Position numbers and translations under genes: made by a program. The notes under the pieces were generated by a model. It was not told the origin of the DNA and made no database searches. It worked only from the letters and a program-made list of their open reading frames with translations. Below, piece by piece: positions 20,011 through 32,072 of a stretch of DNA of 64,000 nucleotides. Source of the DNA: Drosophila persimilis (taxonomy: Eukaryota; Arthropoda; Insecta; Diptera; Drosophilidae); NCBI RefSeq assembly GCF_003286085.1, contig NW_020825289.1:868001-932000 (forward strand). The letters are read 5' to 3'. Position 1 is the stretch's first letter; each line of letters begins with the position of its first letter.

Positions 20011-22983
20011 TCCTTCTCGGACCACAGGTACGTGGAAACTGTTTTCTCCTTCGCAGTGCCGAAGCCAGTCCGATTCCGGAACATCAGGCGGACAAACTGG
20101 ACTCGGTATTCTGACTACCTCTGTCGTGTTCTCCCTGAGCCCCCATCTGAGGAGGAGTTCTCCACGGAGGCCACGACTCGTCTTCTTAAGATCTTTACCG
20201 ACGCCTGCAATAAGGCGCTCGACAAAGCATGCCCCTCTGGTAAGAACAGAGGCCGGAAGAAACCTGAATGGTGGAATCCGAAACTGGGTGAACTCCGGAA
20301 AGCCTCCCGGAGACTCTTCAATAAAGCTAAGGCTGAAAACGTTGAGCAAAACTGGGCCGAGTACAAAGCCAGTCTGTCAACCTACAACAAAGAACTTAGA
20401 AAAGCCAAACGCGCCTCCTGGCGTAAGTTCTGTAGCGAAATCGAGAGTAACTCAGAAGCCTCACGCTTGCGCAGAGTTCTCTCGAAGACAACACCCACCC
20501 TGGGGTACTTGAAGAACACTGACCAGTCGTGGACTACGTCCAGCGAGGAGTCGCTAAATCTTCTCCTAAATACCCACTTCCCTGGCTGCGATGAAAACAG
20601 ACCCAACTACCTCGCGCCTCCTTCTGTCGCCTCAAATGCCATCCTGAGACTGCTAAGCGAGGAGAACATTTCCTGGGCGATCAGAAGTTTTAAACCCTAC
20701 AAGTCCGCGGGGCCAGCCGGCATTTTCCCTGCCCAACTGATTCACGCGGGACACAAAGCCATTAACTGGCTCAAAATAATTTACGAGGGAATCTTCTCCC
20801 ACGGGTGCATTCCTGACACCTGGCTTCAGACCAAAGTCGTATTCATACCCAAGGCAGGCAAGCCCTCGCACACTGCCCCAAAAGATTTCAGACCCATAAG
20901 TCTATCGTCTTTTCTTCTAAAGGCGATGGAGCGGCTCCTGGGGCTGCATCTAACGGCGTGCATTCCGTCCAGTCTGATCTCAGACTCCCAGCATGCCTAT
21001 CGGAAGGGAAGATCCACCGAAACGGCCCTACACTCGATCACATCGATCATCGAAGCGTCCCTTAATTTTAAGGAGTACACCCCAGTAGCCTTCCTCGACA
21101 TAGAAGGCGCCTTTAACAACATCCTTCCGACCGCCATCACGGGCGCACTGACGGATCTGGGCGTTGACTCCAGGACGGTGAGCTTGATCGATCAGATGCA
21201 ACAATGCAGGACGGTTGAGGCATCACTGGGGACGTCAACGTGTACCAGATTTGTCAGCAGAGGCACACCGCAGGGCGGAGTCCTCTCGCCCCTCCTATGG
21301 AACGTGGCAGTGAACACACTGCTGCGGGAGATAGAGGGGGGTGGCTGCCGCGTGGTGGCGTACGCGGACGACGTTGCCATAGCATTCTCCGGAAAATTTC
21401 CGCAGACGTTGTGTGAGTGCATGACAAGTACTCTCACGAAAATGTCGAAATGGGCAGACAAATGCGGGTTAGGCGTCAACCCGTCTAAAACGGAACTGGT
21501 GCTTTTCACTAGGAAGTACAAAGTTCCGGCACTGATTCCCCCAAGACTATGTGGGGAAACGCTAGTCTTCAGCAACAACGCCAAGTATCTTGGCCTAATC
21601 CTCGATAGAAAGCTCGATTGGAAATTGAGAATAGAGGATAGAGTAAAGAAGGCCACAGTGGCCCTCTATACTTGCAGGAAAGCCATCGGACTAAAATGGG
21701 GAATGACCCCATATATAGTTCGGTGGCTCTACACCGCCATCATACGACCAATCATGCTCTATGGAGTGGTGGTATGGTGGCCAGCCTTGGACAAAAGGAC
21801 AGGCCTCAATAAACTCAGCAGAGTTCAACGCATGGCAGAGCTATGCATAACTGGCGGGCTACGCACTACTCGAGGGGAAGCCCTGGATACTGTGCTGGAC
21901 CTCCTCCCGGTTGATCTCATGGGAAAGAAGGTGGCAACACTTTCCGCCCTCCGAATGAGAGAAGCCAGACTGTGGAAAGCATCCGCGGTTGGGCACTCGG
22001 GAATCCTGATGAGACTCCCGCAATTACCAGAGAGGACAGATTACTGTATCCCCAGTGATCACCTCTCGACGCCCTTCCAGGTATCAATCCCATCTAGGGA
22101 GGACTGGGAGATGGGCGAACCAGGGCCTGCAAATGCGGTCCACTTCTACACTGATGGCTCAAAGCTAGACGGCCGCGTGGGAGGCGGAGTCTACTGCAGC
22201 GAGCTGAACATCAGTCATTGCTTCAGGCTCCCGGATCACTGTAGTGTGTTCCAAGCGGAGGTTGAAGCCATCAAGGAGGCCATTTCGATCGTCTCCAAAC
22301 TACTCCTAGATACGCACTTAGTGTGCGTCTTCTCGGACAGCCAAGCAGCTATCAAAGCTCTAGGCTCAATATCGTCGAACTCAGCGACTGTAAATGACTG
22401 CCGCAGGTCTCTGCACGAGATCGCAGAGCAGTTAGATCTCTTCCTTATATGGGTCCCCGGCCACAGGGACATCGAGGGGAATGACGCCGCCGACGAGCTA
22501 GCCAGGCAGGGTACTACGATTCCTCTCCTATCGGAGAGGGAGCAAGTAGCGATGCCCTTGGCTACGTGCAGGCTCCTAACGCACGAATTGTTCGAGCAAA
22601 ATGCCAATAGGAGATGGCAGCAAACCGTTTCCTGTAAAGTCTCAAGATTGATATGGCCATATCGATCGAAGAAGCGCTCAGCAGAGCTGTATAAACTCAG
22701 CAGAGCACAGTGCTCTGCAGTTACTAGAGCCATTACGGGACACTGGAAGATCGGCACTCACGCCTCTAGACTGTCAATCCCTCATAACGACTTCTGCAGG
22801 AGTTGTCGCGACGAGGAGGAGGAGGAATCGGTCCCCCACTTCTTCTGCCACTGCCCAGCCCTTGGAAATCGTCGTCTTCGTATTCTCGGGGCCGCTTTCC
22901 TCACGGACATTTCGGACCTATCCGTAATCAAACCAGGGACCTTGTCCAAATACATCCAAGCCACCGGATGGGACTGCCCTTAA
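20005..22983 (+). pseudogene. LOA-like ORF2: endonuclease end, reverse transcriptase, RNase H
   Basis: Open to 22983. The 983-codon frame is counted from an internal ATG at 20032. The segment just before it still reads FSDHRYVETVF, the last catalytic block (SDH) of an APE endonuclease whose N-terminal bulk is deleted. RT follows at about residues 230-520, with AFLDIEGAFNN and the catalytic YADDVAIAF (near 21361). RNase H lies at about 700-830, with the four acidic positions in YTDGS, QAEVEA, FSDSQ and GNDAADELA. A C-terminal knuckle CRSCRDEE..HFFCHC ends it near 22850. Without an endonuclease the copy cannot be autonomous. Confidence 0.88.
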
Positions 22984-23096
22984 CCTGCAGTAGTATGCTC
23001 TCACGGTTCGGGCAACGCGAAGGGGCACATGCCCATGCGGCAACACAACGGACCTGTTTATAGGTCCAAGTGAGCTTGGGGGCGGGAGGCTCTTAT

Positions 23097-23121
23097 CCCC
23101 CCCCCCCCCCCCCCCCCCCCC
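23097..23121 (+). repeat. Run of 25 C in the LOA-like 3' UTR
   Basis: Uninterrupted C tract within CTTATC(C)nTCCCGG. The length is likely approximate, since homopolymers of this size are unstable and hard to sequence. Confidence 0.9.
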
Positions 23122-23133
23122 TCCCGGCTACCG

Positions 23134-23151
23134 CCTTAACCTAACCTAACC
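23134..23151 (+). repeat. AACCT-repeat tail of the LOA-like element
   Basis: TTAACCTAACCTAACCTA ends the element. The unit is the complement of the insect telomeric repeat TTAGG. It is more simply read as a short tandem 3' tail of the kind many non-LTR elements carry. Confidence 0.7.
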
Positions 23152-23347
23152 TACAGCTCATGCATTTATTATGATTTTTTTTATAGTAATACCTATTATA
23201 ATTGGAAATTGATTAGTTCCTTTAATACTAGGAGCTCCTGATATAGCTTTTCCACGAATAAATAATATAAGATTCTGACTACTACCTCCTGCTCTTTCTC
23301 TTTTATTAGTAAGAAGAATAGTTGAAAATGGAGCTGGTACTGGGTGA

Positions 23348-23524
<177 letters not shown>

Positions 23525-23527
23525 TGA

Positions 23528-23680
<153 letters not shown>

Positions 23681-23683
23681 TGA

Positions 23684-23836
<153 letters not shown>

Positions 23837-23839
23837 TGA

Positions 23840-23941
<102 letters not shown>

Positions 23942-24001
23942 TGATTAGCAACTCTTCATGGAGCTCAACTTTCTTATTCTCCAGCTATTTTATGAGCATA
24001 A

Positions 24002-24139
<138 letters not shown>

Positions 24140-24159
24140 TAGCAGGATTTATTCATTGA

Positions 24160-24318
<159 letters not shown>

Positions 24319-24515
24319 TGAAATGTAGTATCTACAATTGGTTCTTCAATTTCACTTTTAGGAATTTTATTCTTTTTTTATATTATTTGAGAAAGTGTAG
24401 TATCACAACGACAAGTAATTTACCCAATTCAATTATGTTCATCTATTGAATGCTACCAAAATACTCCACCCGCTGAACATAGCTATTCTGAATTACCTCT
24501 TTTAACTAATTAATT

Positions 24516-24580
24516 TCTAATATGGCAGATTAGTGCAATGGATTTAAGCTCCATATATAAAGTATTTTACTTTTATTAGA
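24516..24580 (+). pseudogene. NUMT tRNA-Leu(UUR)
   Basis: TCTAATATGGCAGATTAGTG start and anticodon TAA in TTTAAGCTC. Lies between cox1 and cox2 as expected. Confidence 0.85.
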
Positions 24581-24586
24581 AAATTA

Positions 24587-25275
24587 ATGTCTACATGAGC
24601 TAACTTAGGTTTACAAGATAGAGCCTCTCCATCAATGGAACAATTAATTTTTTTTCATGACCACGCATTATTAATTTTAGTAATAATTACAGTATTAGTT
24701 GGATACTTAATATTTATATTATTTTTTAATAGTTATGTAAATCGATTTCTTTTACATGGACAATTAATTGAAATAATTTGAACAATTTTACCAGCAATTA
24801 TTCTTTTATTTATTGCTATACCTTCTCTTCGATTATTATACTTACTAGATGAAATCAATGAGTCTTCAATTACACTAAAAAGAATTGGACATCAATGATA
24901 TTGAAGTTATGAATATTCAGATTTTAATAATGTAGAATTTGATTCTTATATAATTCCAACAAATGAATTATCAAATGATGGATTTCGACTACTAGATGTT
25001 GATAATCGAATTGTTTTACCCATAAATTCTCAAATTCGAATTTTAGTGACAGCCGCTGATGTTATTCATTCATGAACAGTCCCAGCTTTAGGAGTTAAGG
25101 TAGACGGAACACCTGGACGATTAAATCAAACTAAATTTTTTTATCAACCGACCTGGTTTATTTTATGGACAATGTTCAGAAATTTGTGGAGCTAATCATA
25201 GTTTTATACCTATTGTAATTGAAAATGTTCCAGTAAATTATTTTATTAAATGAATTTCTAATAGAGTAAATTCTT
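24587..25275 (+). pseudogene. NUMT cox2, apparently open in mitochondrial code
   Basis: Cytochrome oxidase subunit II from ATGTCTACATGAGC to the tRNA-Lys border, expected length for flies. I saw no internal stop in invertebrate mitochondrial code, but TGA codons make it untranslatable by nuclear code. Confidence 0.88.
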
Positions 25276-25346
25276 CATTAGATGACTGAAAGCAAGTACT
25301 GGTCTCTTAAACCATTTTATAGTAAATTAGCAATTACTTCTAATGA
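25276..25346 (+). pseudogene. NUMT tRNA-Lys
   Basis: CATTAGATGACTGAAAGCAA start, anticodon CTT in GGTCTCTTAAACC, as in fly mitochondria. Confidence 0.8.
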
Positions 25347-25382
25347 GATAATATTATTATTAATGAATTTTCTTTTAAATTA

Positions 25383-25451
25383 TAAAAAAATTAGTTAAAT
25401 TCATAACATTAGTATGTCAAACTAAAATTATTAAATTTTTAATATTTTTTG
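25383..25451 (+). pseudogene. NUMT tRNA-Asp
   Basis: Anticodon GTC in AGTATGTCAAACT. About 36 extra AT-rich bases separate it from tRNA-Lys. Confidence 0.75.
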
Positions 25452-25613
25452 ATTCCAAAAATAGCACCAATTAGATGATTACTTTTATTTATTGTATTTT
25501 CTATTACATTTATATTATTTTGTTCAATTAATTATTATTCATTTATACCTTCTTCACCTAAATTTAACGAATTAAAAAATATTAATTTAAATTCAATAAA
25601 TTGAAAATGATAA
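25452..25613 (+). pseudogene. NUMT atp8
   Basis: Short frame ATTCCAAAAATAGCACC to TAA, overlapping the atp6 start by 7 bases (ATGATAA), the normal fly arrangement. Open in mitochondrial code. Confidence 0.8.
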
Positions 25614-26050
25614 CAAATTTATTTTCTGTATTCGACCCATCAGCAATTTTTGGACTATCACTAAATTGATTAAGAACATTTTTAGGACTTCTAATAATTC
25701 CCTCAATTTACTGATTAATACCATCTCGATTTAATATTTTTTGAAATTCAATTTTACAAACTTTACATAAAGAATTTAAAACATTATTAGGACCTTCAGG
25801 TCATAATGGTTCAACATTTATTTTTATTTCATTATTTTCTCTAATTTTATTTAATAATTTTATAGGTTTATTCCCGTATATTTTTACAAGAACAAGTCAC
25901 TTAACTTTAACTCTTTCTTTAGCTTTACCTTTATGATTATGTTTTATACTTTACGGTTGAATTAATCATACACAACATATATTTGCTCACTTAGTACCCC
26001 AAGGAACACCAGCTGTTTTAATGCCATTTATAGTATGCATTGAAACTATT

Positions 26051-26302
26051 ATGTTTGGACGTTGACATGCAATGACTGCATCTATCAAGAGGCGATGCAA
26101 TTACTGCACCGTCAAGTGGCCCGTGTGACACCAGCAGAAGGCTGTTACGCGCGGATCCCAGGCAAAACGCAGCCCTCCTCCCGCCCAACCGACCGAGGGG
26201 CGCTGCCGCATGACGCGCGGTGCGTAGCCGAACCAAACGCGAGCATGCAAGAAAGATAGATATTAGACTAACATTCGAGGAAAATTAGCACTAAACTTAT
26301 TA
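26051..26302. other. Unidentified GC-rich segment next to the DINE-1-like copy
   Basis: Not mitochondrial. It contains GCGGATCCCAGGCAAAACGC and a purine-rich end before AACGAGGGGGAACG. Short frames on both strands are unconvincing. It may belong to a larger element that carried the DINE-like part, or be filler from the insertion event. Confidence 0.4.
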
Positions 26303-27429
26303 AGAAACGAGGGGGAACGTTGTGAGTTGCTGCGGACACCGCAACTCTACGGTTATACCCGATACTAAGTCAGTATGGCTCTCCTCCGGCAGACGCCGCT
26401 AATATTTAACGACACGACAAAGAGTGCGTGCGAGAGAGACAGAAAATCAGTCTGAGCGTGACGTCGGGCGCTGCGTAGCCACTGCAAATTGATTTGTTCC
26501 TTTTGGCTATAAAAATGATCTGATCTGATCCAGATTCAGCAATCTAATAGATATGGTCATTATCTATGATTCTGCGTTTTTAGTTTTCTCGAATCTGCAA
26601 TATTGTGGATGCAACAGATTTTCGTCCTTTGTGGGGGCGGATGGGGGTGGGGCGAAATTCTGAGATATACGTTTTATAGTGACATCTTAAAGGAGTGTGT
26701 GCACCAAATTTGGTTACTCTAGCCTTAATAGTCTCTGAGATTTGTGGTTGCCTCAGATTTTCGTCCTTTGCGGGGGCGGAAGGGGGTGTGGCGAAATTTG
26801 GACAGGAAACGGTCAAGGTCCGATATCACAGGAGTGTGGATACCAAATTTGGTTGCTCTGGCTTTTATAGGTTCTGAGATCCTTGAACTCATATTTTGCA
26901 ATTGGCAAAACCGACCATGAAATCTGTGTGTTAGAGTGAGACAGAGCGAGAAAGAGTGAAATTGTTTTCGTGATTCTGGCTGTAATAATTATACGATCTG
27001 GTTCAGATTTTGCACTCTAGAAGATATAGTCATCTTCTACGATTCTGCGTTTTTAGTTTTCTCGTATCGTCGAAATTGTGGATGCCACAGATTTTCGCCC
27101 TTTGTGGGGGCGGAAGTGGGCGGGGCAAAGTTTTGAAATATTTTTGGAGCAGTGACATATCACAGAAGTCTGGATCCAAAACATCGTTGCTCTAGCTCTT
27201 ATAGTCTTTGAGCATTAGGCGCTGAAGGGGACGGACAGACGGACAGACGGACGGACGGACAGACGGACAGACGGACAGACAGACATGGCTCAATCGACTC
27301 GGCTATTGATGCTGATCAAGAATATATATACTTTATGGGGTCGGAAACGATTCCTTCTGGACGTTACACACATACACTTTTACCACAAATCTAATATACC
27401 CCAATACTCATTTTGAGTATCGGGTATAA
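26303..27429 (-). mobile_element. DINE-1/INE-1-like element, copy B
   Basis: Reverse-orientation, near-identical partner of copy A. The ends pair as TTATACCCGATACT (26353) and AGTATCGGGTATAA (27416-27429), plus the hairpin tail at 26303-26352. A (GACG)n/(GACA)n array sits at 27231-27287. It carries about 36-46 bases near 26446-26485 that copy A lacks. Noncoding. Confidence 0.75.
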
Positions 27430-27476
27430 AAATTAAGCATGCAATAAAATACAAAATACAAATACCACTACAATTA

Positions 27477-30280
27477 CTAATTACTAGAAAGGTGTGTAAG
27501 GATTAGTAATTTAATAAGAGGAAGAGAATTAGTGGAGGATATAATATGGTAGAGGGAATTATAATCCGAGCATAAGACCCTAAACGGTTCATGCAAGGAA
27601 TAATTCGATTTACAAAGTGGAAGGAACAACGGTATAAAGTTTCTAGTCAGTCTAATAGGAATCGTGAAGTTTATGCGGCTCAACAGATCAGGGCTGTCTA
27701 TGTCACCCCTGATCAAGTTGTGCATAAATATCACACCAAGCATTTTTCTACGGTTAACTAAGGATGGGAGGTTTACTAATAATAGTCTACTAGAGTAAGA
27801 TGGGAGTCTTACACCCGCATCCCAGTTAAGGCCCCGCAGAGCAAAGAGTAAAAAGTTTTTCTGTACTGATTCTATACGGTCCTGGTGTACTTAGTACTGA
27901 GGGCACCATACACAGGAGCCGTATTCTAAGATCGGACGAACAAGCGAGGTATAGAGAGTCTTTGTTATATAGGGGTCGTCAAATTCCTTTGACCACCTCT
28001 TTATAAACCCAAGCACGCCCATGGCCTTATTTACCATGGTAGAAATGTGTTCGGAAAACTTTAACTTGGGGTCTAACATAACACCCAGATCATCCACCAG
28101 GGTAATTCTCTCAAGAGAACCCCCAAATAGGGTGTAGGGAGCCAACAAAGGGCTAGAACGATGAAATGTCATAGCTTTGCATTTCGAGGCATTAAGGTGT
28201 AACAAGTTTGCACAACACCATGACTGAAAGCTATTGAGATCGGATTGCAAGCGAGAATGAAATGAAATGTTCTTGTACTGGACACAGAGTTTAACATCAT
28301 CCGCATACATAAGTACTCGAGAGTATGTTAATACTGAAGGCAAGTCATTAATAAAGAGTGTGAAGAGTAAGGGGCCTAGATGGCTGCCCTGTGGTACTCC
28401 CGAAGAAACCTTTACTGGTAAAGAGAGGGAGTTTTTGAAGAGGACTCTTTGAGACCTAGAACAAAGATAGCTAGAAATCCATCTCAGGATGTTGGGCGGA
28501 AACCCTAAAAGGTCAAGTTTATGTGCTAAAAGGGAATGGTTTACAGAGTCGAATGCTTTACTAAAGTCGGTGTAAATAACATCCGTCTGTAAGTTACCTT
28601 GAAAGCCTTTAATAATGAAAGAGGTAAACTCTAAAAAGTTCGTGGTGGTTGATCGCCGCCTTATAAATCCATGCTGAGTTGGAGATATAAGTGACGTGCA
28701 GAGATGTTGCAAGTGCGGAGTTAAAACCTTCTCAAACAATTTGGGAATAGCGGATAACTTTGCTATACCTCTATAATTTTTTGCATCAGACTTGCTACCT
28801 TTTTTATGGAGAGGAATTATAAACGATTCCTTCCAGATTGGGGGGAAGCAAGAGGAATCAATGGACAGGGTGAATAGTTTAAGCAATGGTCCACACAGAG
28901 CCTCGGCGCAGTACCTGAGTACACAACCTGGAACCCCGTTTGGACCCGGTGAAAACACCGGCTTAACTAGTCGAGGATCATGAAGTAGGGAATATTCATT
29001 TAACAAGGGACTGAAAATGCCATTCGACCTCGGTAATCCGTATGGGTACGGTTGACCAGAGTAGCGTTCCTCAGAATAGGTGGTTTGGAAAAACTGGGCA
29101 ATTATTTGCCGACGTATTACAAAATGATAGCGAGGATGGGTGTGCGGACGTTCTACGCTTACTGTTTACGAAGCAGTAAAACTGCTTAGGGTCCTGAGAA
29201 AAACGTATCCTGCAACGAGATAGGTAGTTCTTATAGCATTGAGCAGTAAGAACTGAAAAGTTTGACCGAGCTATTACATAACGAGAGTGAGAAGTAGGAG
29301 AACCCACTTCTTGAAATTTTTTATAAAGTCTTGATTTTAAGTTTTTTAGACTGGATAACTCTTTGGTAAACCAAGGGGGCTTTCCAGATCTAATCGGACA
29401 AGAAAGCGGGACACAAGAATCAAAAAATGTGCCAAGAGCATTGTAAAAAATGTTTGTGCCTTTTGTGACATCAGTGCACAAGTACAAAGCGGACCAATCA
29501 AAATCCCTAATTAGGTTATTAAGCTTCGCAAACTCGGCTTTACGAAAGCAGCGGACACGTTCAGGTAGTCTACTCGACCGATCCAATACAGTTGGTCCTA
29601 TGTCTAGCGACACCTCGAAAGTAGGGTGGTAGGCGTCTTCAGGTATAGTGAGCGGAAGGGCTCGGGTTAACAACACTATGGTCGGATCCGATACAAAGCA
29701 TAGATCAAGCAATCGACCCAAGGAATTTTTCACATGATTGACTTGAGACAGGGACAGGTCAAGCAAGCCGTCAACAAAGTCATGTCGTGACATGGGCACT
29801 AGGGTACTAGACTCGTTTACCGAAGACCAAACAGTTCTGGCAAGTTGAAGTCACCAAGAACTATCATACGATCTTTATCAGATAGCGAGGAAGCAACAGC
29901 GGTTAAAGCGGACAAGTGCTGCTCATAAATTTAAATATCCGAAGAAGGTGGGATATACGAGCAAGTAATGAATATAGCGAAAGCGGGAAGAATCAGTTTT
30001 ACACACAGGAATTCCAGTTCCTGTTGAACTTGGACTGTGAAATGTTCCGACGTGAAGTAAGAGTCCACTGCAATTAGAACCCCTCCTGCACGTCGAGACG
30101 AACGGTCCTTTCTAAAAGTTGTGTACCGACCTGCCAAAACCTCGGAACTAAGAATGTCCGGCTTTAACCAGGTTTCAGTAAACACAATAACGTGGGAAGC
30201 GAATGCAACACTATCCCGGAAAAGAATGCTGAGCTTACTACGCAAGCCTCTTACATTCTGATAGGTTACTAAAAGAGAAG
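27477..30280 (-). pseudogene. CR1-like ORF2 (APE endonuclease plus reverse transcriptase), broken
   Basis: Endonuclease pieces lie at about 30280-29820 (VIVFTETWLKPD, then VLGDFNLPE) with an in-frame TAA near 29933 and another stop near 29820. The linker to RT occupies 29799-29071. RT occupies 29006-27895 with TDFSKAFDSVNH and the catalytic YADDVKLC, preceded by a frame change. A TAA just after WCPQY (about 27892) is followed by in-frame C-terminal sequence (FMHNLIRGDIDSPDLL) to 27477. At least three disabling lesions are visible. Confidence 0.85.
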
Positions 30281-31294
30281 TTAGTTTTTTGGAAAGGTTG
30301 GAGCAAGACGGGAAGTTGAGGAAGAGGAAGTTGAGGTTGAGGGTGGCACGCTGGAAAGATTTGGAAGCGATATGGGGGGCCTATTCTTCTTCTTAGCCTT
30401 AAACTCCTTCACCACCAAATGCTTCGGCCAAAATTTGGTGGAGCAAATGGTGTCAAATTGAGTTGGGGAGATGCTTATCTTAAACGAAGCTATCTCCCTG
30501 GCATAAGAGAAGTTAAATTTCTCCACCTTTAAACCCACGGCTTTTATTTTGCTTTGAATGAAAGCAGTTACATCATTAGATGTGAGGTCAGGGGCCAGCC
30601 GTGAAACAAAAACTTGTCGTTTTGGTGGGACTCCCACCAGTGGTTTAGTCACCACAGGTCTAGTACCTGTGGTGGCAATATCCGGAGGTCCGGAACGTCT
30701 ATTTACTGGTGGGATCGGGATAGACGGGACAACTAGTGAACTTGCGGACACCACGGACATGGACGCTGCAGACGTACTTGGCTGCACATTCTCCGACGCG
30801 ATGAATTCGGCTACCGAATCTGCATCGCCAGCAGCTTTCGTTGCCTTTGGAGTGGCAAACGAGATCAACTGCTGCACACTTGGAGTGGTCGGAGTCAGTT
30901 TTTCGGCGGCGCACGGCTGAGTGACGGTTGGCACCTGCAGGTCCCGCGGAGTGACCTTTTTGCGCCTCGGAGACTCATTCAGCAGTTTTAAACCGCTAAA
31001 CTGAGCCTCCATGGCTAGGAGCCGATCGTATTGGTTTTTGAAACCAACGGTCAGCTCCTTAAAGCCACTCCGCGTCTGCCTCATGAAAGCCACCATGTCT
31101 TTCTCCACCGCACGGCATGCCTCGCAACTGTAATGCAAGCCATTACGTTTGGCTATAGCATCACTCACGAGGCCAGAAAATCCCGCGCATTTTGCGTGGA
31201 CTACGCTGTCGCAGAGCCAGCAGGGGACATTCGGCTGATCGTGAGTGATCTGCTTCTTGCAGGTTTTTTTGGCGCAGACCACAGCGAATTCCAT
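30281..31294 (-). CDS. CR1-like ORF1 protein with PHD-like zinc finger
   Basis: 337 aa, intact. Cysteines and histidine at residues 7, 12, 25, 28, 33, 36, 57 and 60 give C-x4-C-x12-C-x2-C-x4-H-x2-C-x20-C-x2-C, a PHD-like pattern known in CR1-type ORF1 proteins. A charged helical region follows (70-115), then a Ser/Thr/Pro-rich part, then an RRM-like stretch (VFVSRLAPDLTSNDVTAFI, about 230-300) and a Ser-rich tail. Likely role: binding element RNA and chaperoning the RNP. It is open although ORF2 is dead. Confidence 0.75.
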   Translation of the reverse strand: MEFAVVCAKKTCKKQITHDQPNVPCWLCDSVVHAKCAGFSGLVSDAIAKRNGLHYSCEACRAVEKDMVAFMRQTRSGFKELTVGFKNQYDRLLAMEAQFSGLKLLNESPRRKKVTPRDLQVPTVTQPCAAEKLTPTTPSVQQLISFATPKATKAAGDADSVAEFIASENVQPSTSAASMSVVSASSLVVPSIPIPPVNRRSGPPDIATTGTRPVVTKPLVGVPPKRQVFVSRLAPDLTSNDVTAFIQSKIKAVGLKVEKFNFSYAREIASFKISISPTQFDTICSTKFWPKHLVVKEFKAKKKNRPPISLPNLSSVPPSTSTSSSSTSRLAPTFPKN

Positions 31295-31852
31295 TTTTAT
31301 TTTTATTATTTTTATTATTTAAATATTTTCTTAAGAAAATTTGCAAAGAAAAATTAAAATCAAAAAAATTAAAAATTTCCAAAACAAATTGGTATCAGAC
31401 CAATGTGCCAGACAACGCTCAAAGCGGAATTGGTAAGAAAAAAAAGAGAGCAGAGTGGAGAGCGGTTATAGCGAGAGCTACTAGACAGAGAGCGCTATTG
31501 CTCAGAAAGTTGAAAGAGCGAGAGAGAAAGAACAGTTATTGAGGTTGAGGTGATAGCGAGAGAGTGATAAGACAACAAAAGCTACCAGACGAGAGCGGAC
31601 TGCAATGCAATACTCACTCACTGCAACAACACAACACAACACAAGCCGACGCCGAAAAATAAAAAGTTAAATAATATTTTAACACAAATCAAAAGGCATG
31701 CACTCGCGTAAATGAATAGGTTTCCAGATTGTTTTCTGGTTAGAAAGTATATTTAGAATTTAGTTAGGAAAACTCCGGCTGTTTATTCGAAACAAAAGGA
31801 AAAAATGCGGAGCGCAAAACAAAAACACGTCTGATCACTACGAAAGAGAACG
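31295..31852 (-). other. CR1-like 5' UTR
   Basis: About 560 bases, nearly identical in reverse orientation to 63349-63869. Rich in GAGAG/CTCTC. It would hold the internal promoter, but no specific motif was assigned. Confidence 0.65.
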
Positions 31853-32072
31853 GATTTTTAGAAATGTGATTCGACCTGGAACTTTAGCTGTTCGATTAAC
31901 AGCTAATATAATTGCAGGACACTTATTATTAACTTTATTAGGAAATACTGGTCCTTCTATATCATATTTTTTAGTAACATTTCTATTAATTGCTCAAATT
32001 GCTTTATTAGTTCTTGAATCAGCTGTTGCTGTATTAAGTACTTAATACTCTAGAGAAGTAAATTAATTAATA

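Larger units (their letters stand above)
19086..23151 (+). mobile_element. LOA-like non-LTR retrotransposon (copy 2), internally deleted
   Basis: 4066 bp from TCGGCCGTCAGCC to a tail of AACCT repeats, bounded by an 8-bp target duplication. It has a GC-rich 5' UTR of about 470 bp, the ORF1 N-terminus, then ORF2 with RT and RNase H. An internal deletion near 19990-20010 removes the rest of ORF1 and most of the endonuclease. RNase H after RT, with a C-terminal zinc knuckle, is the LOA/I-type arrangement (Bilbo, LOA, Trim), not jockey. Confidence 0.9.
27430..31852 (-). mobile_element. CR1-like non-LTR retrotransposon, nearly full length
   Basis: The minus-strand 5' end at about 31852 is fixed by comparison with the second copy starting at 63349: both begin GTTCTCTTTCGTAGTGATCAG. 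A 5' UTR of about 560 bp precedes ORF1 (31294-30281) and ORF2 (about 30280-27477). The 3' end abuts DINE-1 copy B. RT without RNase H and a PHD-like finger in ORF1 point to the CR1 clade. ORF2 is broken, so the copy is dead. Confidence 0.85.
25607..32045 (+). pseudogene. NUMT atp6, split by the DINE-1/CR1 composite
   Basis: ATP synthase subunit 6. The first part 25607-26050 stops at GAAACTATTA. The second part about 31856-32045 resumes at TTAGAAATGTGATTCGACC and ends with TAA. The 5.8-kb interruption has no clear target duplication. Confidence 0.92.

Noticed and set aside
20032-20512. Frame continuing from LOA-like ORF1 into 20512
   Set aside because: Beyond about 20010 it is an out-of-frame reading of ORF2 created by the internal deletion.
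23134-23151. Telomeric repeat remnant
   Set aside because: Only about three units, exactly at the 3' end of a non-LTR element before its target duplication. A retrotransposon tail is simpler.
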